From assembly GCA_963800975.1 (NCBI GenBank), contig CAWDDB010000014.1, positions 310,001 to 374,000 on the forward strand: a stretch of DNA of 64,000 nucleotides, read 5' to 3'. Within the stretch, counting starts at the first letter, position 1, and each line of letters starts with the position of its first letter. The translations under genes were made by a program, and so were the position numbers. This document shows positions 20,271-29,770 of the stretch, piece by piece. The notes under the pieces are model-generated. The model made no database searches, was not told where the DNA came from, and saw only the letters and a program-made list of their open reading frames with translations. The stretch comes from JALYGY01 sp963800975. GTDB taxonomy: Bacteria > Actinomycetota > Rubrobacteria > Rubrobacterales > Rubrobacteraceae.

Positions 20271-21710
20271 ATGGCCCGCGAAGCGTTGGTCAGAGGGCTA
20301 CTTTTTTGCCAGAATTGGGCGGTGAGAGAGGGCGGCGAAAGACCTGATCTTCAGGAGAGCGCGCGGGCGCGGCTGGACCGGTTGCGCCCGGGGCTCGGCG
20401 CGGCGTTTCTCGCGGCCTACGCGTGGTCGAGCCTCGTGTCCTCGAGCGCGGCCACGGCCGCCTTCCTGGTCCTTGGGGCAATCCTCTACGTTATCTCCGT
20501 GCCATGGTCCAGCGGCTTCCACAAGGGGCTCGCCGTGGTCTCGTTCGCCGCGCTCGGGCTGGTTCTCGTTACGGGGCGGTTCGACGCCGGCGGGTTCGTC
20601 GAGGGCCTGCCGGATTACCTCGGGGTGGTTGCGGTGCTGCTGGTGCTCAGCATCGCCGGCTACCCCATCCGGGCCGCGCGCTACGAGGCCCAGATCCGGG
20701 GCCTCGTGGCGGCCCTGAGACGGCGCGGCGCAAGTGTAGGGACAGCATCGGCGATCATGGGCCACGTGCTCGGGGCTGTGCTCGACGTTGGCGCGTTCGT
20801 CCTGATAGACGTGATCGTGGGCCGAGCGGCGCCGCGCGAGCGCGTCGACGCGCTAGCCTGGGCCGCCCGGGGGTTTACCTTCGCCCCGCTCTGGGCCAAC
20901 CTGAACGTGTTCACCGCAACCACGATCGTGCTTACCGGCGTCTCCTACCCGACCCTTCTCACGGTGGCCCTCCCGTTCGCGCTGCTCGGCCTGGCAGCGA
21001 CAACCCTCTTCGCCCAGCGCGACGAGCGGGATTCGGAGGACGTGGCAGACCCGGACGTGCCCCTGGATCGCGGCGCTGCCGCGGTTATCCTCTACCCGGT
21101 ACTGCTCGTAGCTGCGGTCGCCGTTGCCAACCTCCTCTTCCCCGCCCTCCCGCTCACCGTGATCATCGCCGCCACCGTCGCCGCGGTGGTGACACTGACC
21201 TCGGTCCTCGCGGCGTTGGCGTCTCGGCGTGTCTCCCCCCTGCGGCGCCTGCAAGCGGAGACGCGCGGCTCGCTCGCCGCCTCGCACGCCGAGTTCTCGC
21301 TCTTCGGGTCCTCGGGCATCCTCGTGATCTCGCTCGGGCAGCTAGGGGCGCTCGCGCCCGTGGGAGATCTTCTATCGGCGCTACCCCCGCTCCTCGTCGC
21401 GCCGGCGCTCATGCTCATGATCGGGGTCGGCTTTATCGTAGGCATACACGTCATCCCGATGCTGCTGCTCATAAACACCGCGTTTCCCCTCGACGGCGGG
21501 CCCGCGCCCGCGCTGTGGGCCGTCGCGCTTCTGATGGGCGCCCAGGCCACCGTACTGCTTACGCCGTTCTCGAACGTGGTGACGATGCTCGCGCGCCTCT
21601 CGGGGCTGCACCCGCTGGAGATCGGGCCCCGGAGGAACTGGGGCTTCGGCCTCGCCGTGACGCTCGCCGGCCTCATGTACCTGGGTCTGCTGACCGCGCT
21701 CCTCTTGTAG
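20271..21710 (+). CDS. Multi-pass membrane protein, possible ion or carboxylate transporter
   Basis: 479-residue hydrophobic protein with about 11-12 predicted membrane segments and no recognisable soluble domain. The segments LWANLNVFTATTIVLTGVS, VIPMLLLINTAF and AQATVLLTPFSNVVTML recall the paired re-entrant loops of the ion-transporter (CitMHS/ArsB/NhaD) superfamily. That resemblance is only impressionistic and I do not assign a substrate. The ATG at 20271 has no clear ribosome site; GTG 20322 would give a shorter N-terminus that begins just before the first helix and is equally plausible. It stands alone between a divergent VOC gene and the GIDE-domain gene. Confidence 0.75.
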   Translation: MAREALVRGLLFCQNWAVREGGERPDLQESARARLDRLRPGLGAAFLAAYAWSSLVSSSAATAAFLVLGAILYVISVPWSSGFHKGLAVVSFAALGLVLVTGRFDAGGFVEGLPDYLGVVAVLLVLSIAGYPIRAARYEAQIRGLVAALRRRGASVGTASAIMGHVLGAVLDVGAFVLIDVIVGRAAPRERVDALAWAARGFTFAPLWANLNVFTATTIVLTGVSYPTLLTVALPFALLGLAATTLFAQRDERDSEDVADPDVPLDRGAAAVILYPVLLVAAVAVANLLFPALPLTVIIAATVAAVVTLTSVLAALASRRVSPLRRLQAETRGSLAASHAEFSLFGSSGILVISLGQLGALAPVGDLLSALPPLLVAPALMLMIGVGFIVGIHVIPMLLLINTAFPLDGGPAPALWAVALLMGAQATVLLTPFSNVVTMLARLSGLHPLEIGPRRNWGFGLAVTLAGLMYLGLLTALLL

Positions 21711-21808
21711 GGATCTAGAAAAATCACGCAAATTGGGGATGCCCGACGTGCAGAACCGGCGCTACAGTTGGAACGTGGACCTTGCGCGTAGCCTAAAGGA
21801 GGCCAGAC

Positions 21809-22573
21809 TTGATCGTTTTCTTGATCCTGCTGCTGTTCGCCGTGATCTTCATCGCCGCCGGCGTCGTGCTGCTTTACTTCCGCAACAAGAACAAGCACAA
21901 AGCGGCCCTGATGGGCCAGACCGAGACCTCGGAGGCGAGGGACGTCTCGGGGCTCGCGCCCGGCACGCTCGTCGAGGTAAAAGGCACCCTGCGATGCGAA
22001 GACCCGCTCACCAGCGAGATGGCCGGCGAGACCTGCGCCTTCTACTCGTCGCAGGTAACGCGCGAGTACCAGGAGCATGACCACGACGATGACGACGACA
22101 TCGGCTCGGACCGCCGCTCAGAGGTAGTTGCCCACAACGAGCAGTTCGCCCCCTTCACCGTCGAGGACGAGTCCGGGAGCGTGGCGGTGAACGCCGAAGG
22201 TGGCGAGATGGACGCGAAACAGGTGGTGGACCGCTTCGAGCGCCACACGGGCGGGAACGGGCCTTCCATCTCTTTCGGAGGCTCGACCCTAAGCCTGGGC
22301 GGCGGCGAGCGCACCCTAGGCTACCGCTACTCCGAGAGCATCATGCCCGTTGATGCCGCGGTCTACGTCCTCGGCACGGTGCAGGAAGACGGCGGGATCG
22401 GCGCCTCTCAGCCGGGCAACGAAGAGCATCGTTTCGTGGTCAGTCACCGCTCCGAGGAGGCGCTGGGACAGAGCCTCGGCAAGACCGTCCTGTGGCTCGG
22501 CGTCGGGGGCGCCGCCTCGATCGTCGTGGGCATCGTCCTGCTCGCCGTCGGGATCTTCGTGCTCGTCGGTTGA
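21809..22573 (+). CDS. GIDE/BAM-domain membrane protein (MULAN-like)
   Basis: 254-residue protein with an N-terminal membrane helix (about 2-25), a soluble middle domain and a C-terminal helix (about 227-253). The middle has GTLVEVKGTLRCEDPLTSEM, CAFYSSQVTREYQEHD and ERTLGYRYSESIMPVDAAVYVLG, the pattern of the GIDE domain (PF12483) of the mitochondrial ligase MULAN/MAPL, but without a RING finger. Bacterial versions are widespread and of unknown role. An acidic His/Asp run (EHDHDDDDD, about 89-97) may bind metal. The start is TTG 21809, 6 nt after AAAGGAGG, and no ATG fits. A strong palindrome follows the stop. Confidence 0.85.
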   Translation: MIVFLILLLFAVIFIAAGVVLLYFRNKNKHKAALMGQTETSEARDVSGLAPGTLVEVKGTLRCEDPLTSEMAGETCAFYSSQVTREYQEHDHDDDDDIGSDRRSEVVAHNEQFAPFTVEDESGSVAVNAEGGEMDAKQVVDRFERHTGGNGPSISFGGSTLSLGGGERTLGYRYSESIMPVDAAVYVLGTVQEDGGIGASQPGNEEHRFVVSHRSEEALGQSLGKTVLWLGVGGAASIVVGIVLLAVGIFVLVG

Positions 22574-22592
22574 TTGCACGCGGCGTACAGGC

Positions 22593-22641
22593 ACGCACCC
22601 TCGTAGAGACGCCCCGGTGGGGCGTCTCTACGAGGGTGCGT
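22593..22641. repeat. Long perfect palindrome, repeat family copy 2
   Basis: Two arms of 23 bp (22593-22615 and 22619-22641) are perfectly complementary around a 3-nt GGT loop; the core is CGTAGAGACGCCCC. It lies between convergent genes (stops at 22573 and 22761), so it could end transcription from both sides even without a T tract. The core is shared with the palindrome at 47652. Confidence 0.9.
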
Positions 22642-22760
22642 TGGCGCCTGCGTCGTCGCGGAGAAGGCGCGCAGTGGGACCGGCGGGTCGGGGTTACCGG
22701 ACGTCCTCCGTCACCGGGCTGGCGTCCCCGATGGGTACGTGGCGAGATCGGGGGCGTCCG

Positions 22761-23645
22761 TCACGCCAGCGCCGCGAAGAAGCTGGAGATCTCACGGTTG
22801 GCAAGATCCGGCCGCTCGTAGTGGGCGAAGTGCCCGGCGCCCGGCGCCGGGGCGAAGTCCAGGTCCGCAAAGTAGTCCCCGAGCAGGTCGGCCCACCCCA
22901 CCTTGAGTATGCTGTCGCTCTCGCCCCACCGGACGCGCGTGGGTGTCTGTATCTTCGGCAGCTCGGGGGGGCCGTTGCGAATAAGGTCCAGCCTGGACTC
23001 GTTGGTGGCCACGTACCAGTCGAACCCGCCCTGGAGGTTGCCGGGCTTCATGAAGTTCTCGACCCACGCCTCCAGGTCCTCGTCGAAGAGGCCGGGCTCG
23101 CGCGCCCAGTGGTCCAGGAAGTGGCGGATGTAGGTCTCGCAGGTCTTCCGGCTATGGCCTACCAGGGCGGCGGCCCAGGGCTGCTGGTTGAAGGTCTGGT
23201 ACCAGATCTCGTTCACGCTACCCGGGTCCACCCAGCGCCTCCCGATCCCCGGGTACGGACAATCGAAGAAGAACAGCCCGCTCAGACGCCCAGGGTGCTC
23301 CCTGGCGAACCCTTGCGCCACGTAAGCGCCCACGTCGTGGCTCACGATCCCGAATCGCTCGAGACCCAGGGAGTCCGCGAGGGCGCGCAGGTCCTCCACG
23401 AGGGTGGCCAGCAGCTCGTTCGGCGGATCTGGCGTACCCGGCTTCTCCGTGTCGCCGAAGCCCCGGAGGTCGGGCACGATCACGTCGAACTCCTCTGCGA
23501 GGGCCGGGATGTTTTTCCGCCACACTAACCAGAACTCGGGCCACCCGTGCAGCAGAACCAGGGGATGGCCTTCGCCGTGGCGGACGTAGTGGACGCGGAT
23601 GCCGTTCGCGTCGAGATGCCGGTGGTTCCACGCGGGTCCGTTCAC
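22761..23645 (-). CDS. Alpha/beta hydrolase, epoxide hydrolase or haloacetate dehalogenase type
   Basis: 294-residue cytoplasmic hydrolase. The oxyanion motif HGWPEF is at 33-38. The nucleophile elbow is VSHDVG with an aspartate (D104), not a serine, which marks the epoxide hydrolase/dehalogenase branch. The catalytic His is H272 in GAGHFAHYE. The motif DLRGFGDTEKP is typical of the same branch. The cap domain contains FFFDCPYPGIG and WYQTFNQQPW; a Trp/Tyr pair there would hold the epoxide or halide, but the choice between the two activities needs a structural comparison. The substrate is unknown. It lies 48 bp after the thiolase gene on the same strand and may be cotranscribed with it. Confidence 0.9.
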   Translation of the reverse strand: MNGPAWNHRHLDANGIRVHYVRHGEGHPLVLLHGWPEFWLVWRKNIPALAEEFDVIVPDLRGFGDTEKPGTPDPPNELLATLVEDLRALADSLGLERFGIVSHDVGAYVAQGFAREHPGRLSGLFFFDCPYPGIGRRWVDPGSVNEIWYQTFNQQPWAAALVGHSRKTCETYIRHFLDHWAREPGLFDEDLEAWVENFMKPGNLQGGFDWYVATNESRLDLIRNGPPELPKIQTPTRVRWGESDSILKVGWADLLGDYFADLDFAPAPGAGHFAHYERPDLANREISSFFAALA

Positions 23646-23693
23646 CGAGCCTCCCTATTGCCGACGGGCCGAATTGCTGGCAAGCCGACCGGC

Positions 23694-24872
23694 TCAGTTC
23701 CGCAGGTTCTCGAAGATGCCCGCGGCCCCCATGCCGCCGCCGATGCACATCGTGACCATGCCGTAGCGGGACCCGCGGCGCTGCATCTCGTGCAGCAGCT
23801 GGACGGTGAGCTTGGCGCCGGTCGCCCCCAAAGGGTGGCCAAGCGCTATGGCGCCGCCGTTCACGTTGGTCTTCTCCACGTCAAGGCCAACCTCACGGAT
23901 CACGGCCAGCGCCTGCGCCGCGAATGCCTCGTTGAACTCGACGAGGTCTATGTCTTCGAGCGAGAGGCCGGTCATGTCGAGCACCTTCGGGATCGCCACC
24001 GTAGGCCCGATCCCCATGACCTCCGGTCTGACGCCCCCAACCGCGAACCCGACGAAGCGTGCGAGCGGCCTTAGACCCCGCCTCTCGGCCTCCTCGCGCT
24101 GCATGACCACCACGGCCGCCGCGCCGTCGCTGCGCTGCGAGGAGTTGCCGGCCGTAACGGTGCCGTCCCGCTGGAAGGCGGGCTTGAGGTTGGCGAGCGC
24201 CTCTTTCGAGGTGTCGCGCGGCCCCTCGTCGCGCTCGAAGGTGGTCTCGAAGCGTCGAGGCTCGCCGCCCTCGTCCACGAAGTTGTATTCCACGTCGAGG
24301 GGCACTATCTCCTCGTCGAACCTCCCGCCTTCGACCGCCTCTTTCGCCAGCGTGTGGCTGCGCAGGGCGAAGTCGTCCTGGTCCTCGCGCGAAACCTCGA
24401 ACTCCCTGGCGACCTGCTCGGCGGTGAGGCCCATGCCCATGTAGACGGCCGGGTTGGTCTCGACCAGCTCCGGGTCAGGGGCGAAGCTCGGCATATCCAG
24501 CGTCGAGGACATGTGCTCCGTGCCCCCCGCGACGACGGTGGTGGCGTGGCCGACCATGATCCTCTCGGCCGCCATCGCGATGGTCTGCAGGCCCGAGGAG
24601 CAGAAACGGTTCACGGTCTGAGCCGGAACCGTGTCGGGCATCCCGGCCCGCACCGAACTGAGACGGGCCATGTTGTACCCCTGCGTCCCCTCCGGCATCG
24701 CGCACCCGACTATGACGTCCTCGACCTCCGCCGGGTCCAACCCCTCGACACGCCCGACAGCCTCCCTTATGGCGGAGGCGCCAAGGTCCACGGGATGCAC
24801 CCCGCGCAGCGTTCCCCGCGGAGCTCGTCCTACAGCAGTCCGGGTTCCCGAGACTATGACGGCTTCGTTCAT
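23694..24872 (-). CDS. fadA: Acetyl-CoA acyltransferase (3-ketoacyl-CoA thiolase)
   Basis: 392-residue thiolase that cleaves 3-ketoacyl-CoA with CoA in the last step of beta-oxidation. The nucleophilic cysteine C91 is in NRFCSSGLQ. The histidine motif NGGAIALGHPLGATGA and the second cysteine in MCIGGGMG complete the active site. AAGGGAG precedes the ATG. The gene follows the fused dehydrogenase/hydratase gene by 29 bp, an order seen in the B. subtilis fadN-fadA operon. An acetoacetyl-CoA thiolase role is possible, but the neighbour favours fatty-acid degradation. Confidence 0.95.
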   Translation of the reverse strand: MNEAVIVSGTRTAVGRAPRGTLRGVHPVDLGASAIREAVGRVEGLDPAEVEDVIVGCAMPEGTQGYNMARLSSVRAGMPDTVPAQTVNRFCSSGLQTIAMAAERIMVGHATTVVAGGTEHMSSTLDMPSFAPDPELVETNPAVYMGMGLTAEQVAREFEVSREDQDDFALRSHTLAKEAVEGGRFDEEIVPLDVEYNFVDEGGEPRRFETTFERDEGPRDTSKEALANLKPAFQRDGTVTAGNSSQRSDGAAAVVVMQREEAERRGLRPLARFVGFAVGGVRPEVMGIGPTVAIPKVLDMTGLSLEDIDLVEFNEAFAAQALAVIREVGLDVEKTNVNGGAIALGHPLGATGAKLTVQLLHEMQRRGSRYGMVTMCIGGGMGAAGIFENLRN

Positions 24873-24901
24873 TTGTGTTCTCCCTTCTGTCGCTACGCTC
24901 C

Positions 24902-27277
24902 CTAGTTCCTGAGCGGTTTTCCGGTCTCAAGCATGTGGCCTATGCGCTCCTGGGTCTTTTCGTTCTTCAGGAGATCCAGGAACGCTTCTTTTTCGAGGGA
25001 CAGCACGTATTCCTCCGTTACCCACTGGGGGAGCGAGAGGTCGCCGCCGGTCAGGATGCGGGCGGCGTGGCCGGCCACGACGCCGTCGTACTCGGAGGCG
25101 TAATGGCCCCACTGCAGGGTCTTGACGCCGATCTCAAGCGCTGCGCGGGAGTTCTTGCCGGAGGCGTAGACGTTCTGATCTCTATCGGGAGGGGCGTAGC
25201 CGTCGGCGAGGTCTAGGGTCTCGCGCTTGGCCGCGGAGAGGAGATGGTCGGCGTTCATTACTACGCGGTCGTCCTCGTCCAGGAAGCCGAGGTCCTGCGC
25301 TTCGAGGGCGCTGCCCGAGACTTTGGCCATCGCTATGGTCTCGAAGGCTTTTTGTAGTGACGGGAGCGGCGGGGTGTCCCCCGCGGCGCGCAGGGCGCGG
25401 GAGACGATCCTGCGGGCGAGCTCTTTCGTGCCGCCTCCGGCCGGGACCAGGCCCACCCCGGCCTCGACGAGGCCCATGTAGGTCTCCCCCGCCGCCACCA
25501 CGCGGTCGGCGTGCAGGCAGATCTCTAGCCCGCCGCCGAGCGTCTGACCGCGCGGCGCCGCGACGACCGGCTTGGGGGCGAAGCGGAACCCCATGAGCAA
25601 TCCTTGCAGCGCGTCGACGCTCTCGCCGATCTCGTCGAGCCTTCCGTTCTGGGCGGCGTAGGCGATGTCGGCCAGGTTCGCCCCGACGCAGAAGTTGCGC
25701 CCCTCGTTTCCGACGACGAGCCCGACCCAGTCCTCCTCTTCTAGCCTCCGCAGCGCCTCGTAGCCCATCTCTACGGCCTCGCCGTTTACGGTGTTGCCCT
25801 TGGAATGGAACTCGAGGCAGAGGACGCCATCGCCCAGATCCAGCAGGCTCGCCGAGTCGTTTCGAGATATCTCCTTGCCCTCGTCGCGCAGCTCGTCCAG
25901 CGAGACGACCATTGGGTCCTCGCGCACCGGCTCGTACTGCTTCGAGACGGGGTCGAACTGGAGCTCTCGTCCGCCCTCGGTCTTGTAGAAGGTCTCGTTG
26001 CCGCCGTCGAGCATCTCGCGCACCCAGGGGGCGACCTCGATGCCGAGCGAGCCCATGTGGTCCGCGGTCCCTCGCACGCCGAGAAGGTCCCAGGTACGGA
26101 ACGGGCCGGCCTGGTGGGCGAAGCCCCACTCCATCGCGTGGTCCACGTCCTCCAGTGTGTCCGAGATCTCCGGCACCCTTCGAGAAGCGTAGGCCAGGTA
26201 GGGCAGGAGCGTGTCCCGCAGAAAGCGGGCGTGGCGGTCCTCCTCTGCCGGGGCGTCGCGCACGGCGGCGAGCCTCGCGGCGAGGTCCCCCCGCTTGCCG
26301 GCCTCCTGGGCCAGCGGGATCTCGGGGTTCTGCGCAGGCTCGTGCTCGAAGGTCTCCAGGTTCAGCACGTCGAAGACCGTCTTGCCGTCCCGCCTGTCGC
26401 GCTTGTAGAAGCCGGCGCCGCTCTTGTTGCCGAGCAGGTCCCGCTCGATCATCTCCTTCAGTATGGGGTGGGGCTTCAGGTCCTCCCGCGATTCGTCCTC
26501 CGGAACGGCCTCGTAGAGGTTCTCCGCGACGTCGACAGCGATGTCCAGGCCGATCTGGTCGTTCAGCCGAAAGGTCGCCGTCTTCGGGTGCCCGATCAGG
26601 GGCCCTGTTACGGCGTCGACCTCCTCTATGCCGTAGCCGTTCTCGAAGGCGTAAGTCGCGGACTGCATCCCGGTGAAGGAGCCGAGCCTGTTCCCGATAA
26701 AGTTCGGCGTGTCCTTGGCGATGACGCCGCCCTTGCCGAGGACGCGCTCCCCGAAGCTCCGCACGAACTCGACGATCTCCGGGTCGGTGTCTTCGGTCGG
26801 GATGATCTCGAGCATCTTCAGGTAGCGCGGCGGGTTGAAGAAGTGCGTCCCGAGGAAGCGGCGCCTGAAGCCCTCGGAACGGCCCTCGGCGATCTCGTGC
26901 AGCGGGATGCCCGAGGTGTTGGAGGAGATTATGGCGTCCGGCGCGGCAACATCCTCCACACGCCGCATGAGCTCGCGCTTGGGCTCGAGCTTCTCCACGA
27001 TCGCCTCGAGGACCCAGTCGGCCTCGGCAACCCGGTCGAAGTCGTCGTCGAAGTTTCCGATGGAGATGCGCTCGGCCACCCGATCGCCCATGAGCGCGGC
27101 CGGCCTGGCGTTCTTCATCCTGTCGAACCCGGCCTTCACGACCGCGTCCTTGTCCCCGTCCTCTGAGGCGATGTCCAGCAGGTCTACCTCGAGGCCGGCG
27201 TTCGCGCAGTGGGCTGCGATCGCCGCGCCCATCGTTCCGGCGCCCAGCACCGCCACCCGGCGTATCCGGTGCGTCAT
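24902..27277 (-). CDS. fadN: 3-hydroxyacyl-CoA dehydrogenase / enoyl-CoA hydratase fusion (FadN type)
   Basis: 791-residue bifunctional beta-oxidation enzyme. The N-terminal NAD-binding fold has VAVLGAGTMGAAIAAHCANAG at about 7-27, and FLGTHFFNPPRYLKMLEIIP near 145 holds the dehydrogenase histidine. A C-terminal 3HCDH helical domain follows at about 195-420. The crotonase domain is C-terminal, with APRGQTLGGGLEICLHADR near 590. This dehydrogenase-first order and the length match B. subtilis FadN (789 residues), not E. coli FadB, where the hydratase comes first. The start is the ATG at 27277 (GGGGAGAG upstream); a 16-residue upstream extension has no ribosome site. It forms an operon with fadA and diverges from an acyl-CoA dehydrogenase gene. 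Confidence 0.94.
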   Translation of the reverse strand: MTHRIRRVAVLGAGTMGAAIAAHCANAGLEVDLLDIASEDGDKDAVVKAGFDRMKNARPAALMGDRVAERISIGNFDDDFDRVAEADWVLEAIVEKLEPKRELMRRVEDVAAPDAIISSNTSGIPLHEIAEGRSEGFRRRFLGTHFFNPPRYLKMLEIIPTEDTDPEIVEFVRSFGERVLGKGGVIAKDTPNFIGNRLGSFTGMQSATYAFENGYGIEEVDAVTGPLIGHPKTATFRLNDQIGLDIAVDVAENLYEAVPEDESREDLKPHPILKEMIERDLLGNKSGAGFYKRDRRDGKTVFDVLNLETFEHEPAQNPEIPLAQEAGKRGDLAARLAAVRDAPAEEDRHARFLRDTLLPYLAYASRRVPEISDTLEDVDHAMEWGFAHQAGPFRTWDLLGVRGTADHMGSLGIEVAPWVREMLDGGNETFYKTEGGRELQFDPVSKQYEPVREDPMVVSLDELRDEGKEISRNDSASLLDLGDGVLCLEFHSKGNTVNGEAVEMGYEALRRLEEEDWVGLVVGNEGRNFCVGANLADIAYAAQNGRLDEIGESVDALQGLLMGFRFAPKPVVAAPRGQTLGGGLEICLHADRVVAAGETYMGLVEAGVGLVPAGGGTKELARRIVSRALRAAGDTPPLPSLQKAFETIAMAKVSGSALEAQDLGFLDEDDRVVMNADHLLSAAKRETLDLADGYAPPDRDQNVYASGKNSRAALEIGVKTLQWGHYASEYDGVVAGHAARILTGGDLSLPQWVTEEYVLSLEKEAFLDLLKNEKTQERIGHMLETGKPLRN

Positions 27278-27398
27278 CGTATCTCTCCCCGTCTCGCGGA
27301 ATCTCCAACAGGTCTTCTTACCCAAGATAGCACCCCGGCACGAGCGGCGTAGAGAGGTGCTAGAGTTTGCGCGGGCCTCAAGAGAAGGAGGAGATCAG

Positions 27399-28581
27399 TT
27401 GCTCGCGGACGTCGCCAGATCCCTTGGCACCGACTACTACCTGATCGACGAGTTGTTGACCGAAGAAGAGAGGGAGATCCGGGACAGGGTCCGCGCCTTC
27501 GCCGACCGCGAGGTGATCCCGATCATAAACGACTACTGGGAGAGGGCCGAGTTCCCCTTCGAGCTGGTGCCCAAGATCGCCGACCTCAACATCGCGGGCG
27601 GCACCATAGAGGGCTACGAATGCCCCGGCATGAGCGAGGTAGCCTCTGGCCTCGTGGCGGTCGAGCTGGCGCGCGGTGACGGCAGCATAAACACCTTCTA
27701 CGGGGTCCACTCGGGCCTCGCCATGGGCACCATCGCGATGCTAGGGAGCGAGGAACAGAAGGAGCGGTGGCTCCCGCCGATGGCCCGCATGGAGAAGCTT
27801 GGCGCCTTCGGGCTCACCGAGCCGAACCACGGCTCGGACGCGGTGATGCTCGAGACCACGGCGAGGCGCGAGGGCGACGAGTACGTCATCGACGGTGAGA
27901 AGCGCTGGATCGGCAACGCGTCCTTCGCCGACGTCATCATCATCTGGGCCCGCGACGACGACGGCGACGTCGGCGGCTTCCTCGTCGAGAAGGGCACGCC
28001 AGGCTACTCGGCCGAGGTCATCAAGGGAAAGACCTCCAAGCGCTGCGTCTGGCAGGCCGACGTGAAGCTCGAGGGCGTGAGGATTCCGGCCGCGAACCGC
28101 CTCGGGGACGCCCGCACCTTCAAGGACACGGCCAAGGTGCTCACCGCCACCCGCTACGGCGTCGCGTGGGAGGCCATAGGCCACGCCGTTGCCTCATACG
28201 AGGCGGCCCTGACCTACGCCAAGGAGCGCGTCCAGTTCGGCAAGCCCATAGCCAACTTCCAGCTCATCCAGAGCAAGCTCGCCGGACATGCTGGCCGAGA
28301 TCACCAACATGCAGCTCATGTGCCTCCGCCTCAGCCAGCTCCTGCAGGAAGGCAAGATGACCGGCGGCATGGCCTCCCTGGCCAAGATGAACAACGCGAA
28401 AAAAGCGCGTCAGGTCTGCTCCGACGCGCGCGACATCCTCGGCGGGAACGGGATTCTCCTCGAGTACCACGTCGCCCGGCACACCGCCGACATAGAGGCC
28501 GTCTACACCTACGAGGGCACCGATACCGTGCAGGCGCTCATAGTGGGGCGCGAGATCACGGGCTTGAACGCTTTCGCTTAG
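27399..28581 (+). pseudogene. Acyl-CoA dehydrogenase, glutaryl-CoA dehydrogenase-like, with one frameshift
   Basis: Flavoprotein dehydrogenase of about 393 residues. The motifs are GYECPGMSEV, TFYGVHSGLAMGTIAML, FGLTEPNHGSD (FAD-binding region near 138), KERVQFGKPIANFQ and TYEGTDTVQALI. ARHTADIEAVYTYEGT near the end carries the catalytic-glutamate region. The wording resembles glutaryl-CoA dehydrogenases more than the FadE group. The start is TTG 27399, directly after AAGGAGGAGATCAG. The frame breaks at 28283-28286, where GCCGGACATG stands for an expected GCCGACATG: one extra G. The last 98 codons continue in the next frame with full conservation, so the indel is very recent or a sequence error. 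It diverges from fadN-fadA and may supply the first beta-oxidation step. Confidence 0.88.
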
Positions 28582-28755
28582 GTTCTAGGTTTTGAGGTAA
28601 GGGCACTCGGGAGCAACCCGCCGTATCCGGAACTCTACCGGCGCGGCAGGTCGCTTCCGTTTGCACGAGAGCGCGTAGTGGGTATCCATACCCAGCCACA
28701 GCCTAGAATCCAAGAGACGCCAAAACCTCAAAATCTTCTGGCGAAAGGAGCGACT

Positions 28756-29770
28756 ATGAAAGCCATGGTACTGCGCGAGATCGAGGGGCCAGAGAGCCTC
28801 AGCTACGAGGACGCCCCTGATCCCGAACCGGGTTCCGGAGAGACGCTTGTCAAGTTGAGCGCCGCGGCGCTCAACCGCCGCGACGTATTCGTGACCAGGG
28901 GCCAGTACCCTGGCGCGAAGCCCGATGCGCTGCCCGCCATCCTCGGCTCCGACGGCTCGGGCGAGGTCGTCGCCAGAGGAGAAGGCGCCGGTGGTCCCGA
29001 CGAGGGGACCGAAGTGGTCATCAACCCCGCGCTGTACTGGGGCGACGATCCCAAGAAGCCGGGCAAGGACTATCGAATCCTCGGCCTCCCGGACGACGGC
29101 ACCTTCGCCCAGCTCGTGAAGGTTCCGGCCGAGAACGTCTTTCCGAAGCCGTCGCACCTCTCGCACGAGGAGGCCGCCGCGGTCCCGCTCGCCGCCCTGA
29201 CCGCGTACCGGGCCCTCGTCACCCGCGGAGGCGTGAAGGAGGGCGAGACCGTCGTCGTACCTGGCATCGGGAGCGGTGTGGCGACGTTCGTAGTGCAGAT
29301 GGCCGCGGCCCTGGGGGCGCGGGTCTTCGTCACCTCGGGGAGCGACGAGAAGATCGAGAAGGCGAGGGAGCTCGGCGCCGAGGGCGGCGTCAACTACAAC
29401 TCCGAGGACTGGTCGCAGGGAGCTGAGGAGCATGACCGGGGGCGTGGATCTCTCGGTGGATCACGTCGGCGGCGAGGCTTCGACGCCCTGCTCTCGCTCG
29501 CCAAGCCCGGCAGCCGCATCGTCACTTCGGGGCGACGGCGGGACCGAAGGTCACGCTGGTTATGCCCAGGATCTCCTCAAGCACCTCACAGTCCTCGGCA
29601 CCGCGATGGGCACGGACGAGGAGTTCGGTGCAATGCTCGACCTCTACGCAGAGCACGGCCTGCGGCCGGTCATCAACAAGACCTTCTCGCTCGAGGACGC
29701 CCCGTCTGCGCTCGAGCACATGGAAGAAGGCGAGGGTATAGGCAAGATCGTTCTAGAAGTTCCCGAATAA
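28756..29770 (+). pseudogene. Zinc-less MDR alcohol dehydrogenase/quinone reductase-like, with four indels
   Basis: Medium-chain NAD(P)H reductase of about 338 residues. It starts at ATG 28756 after AAAGGAG with the GroES-like domain (AAALNRRDVFVTRGQYPG). The Rossmann domain has VVPGIGSGVATFVVQMAAALGA near 178. Between 29424 and 29576 the frame changes four times: an extra base near 29430, and single bases missing near 29478 (GGCTTC), at the G run 29529-29532 and near 29574. Reading across them restores GGVDLSVDHVGGE, FDALLSLAKPGSRIVTSG, GPKVTLVMPRI and LKHLTVLGTAMGTDEEF without other damage. The C-terminus then runs cleanly to TAA 29770. It follows the acyl-CoA dehydrogenase gene by 174 bp on the same strand. 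The substrate is unknown. Confidence 0.85.
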
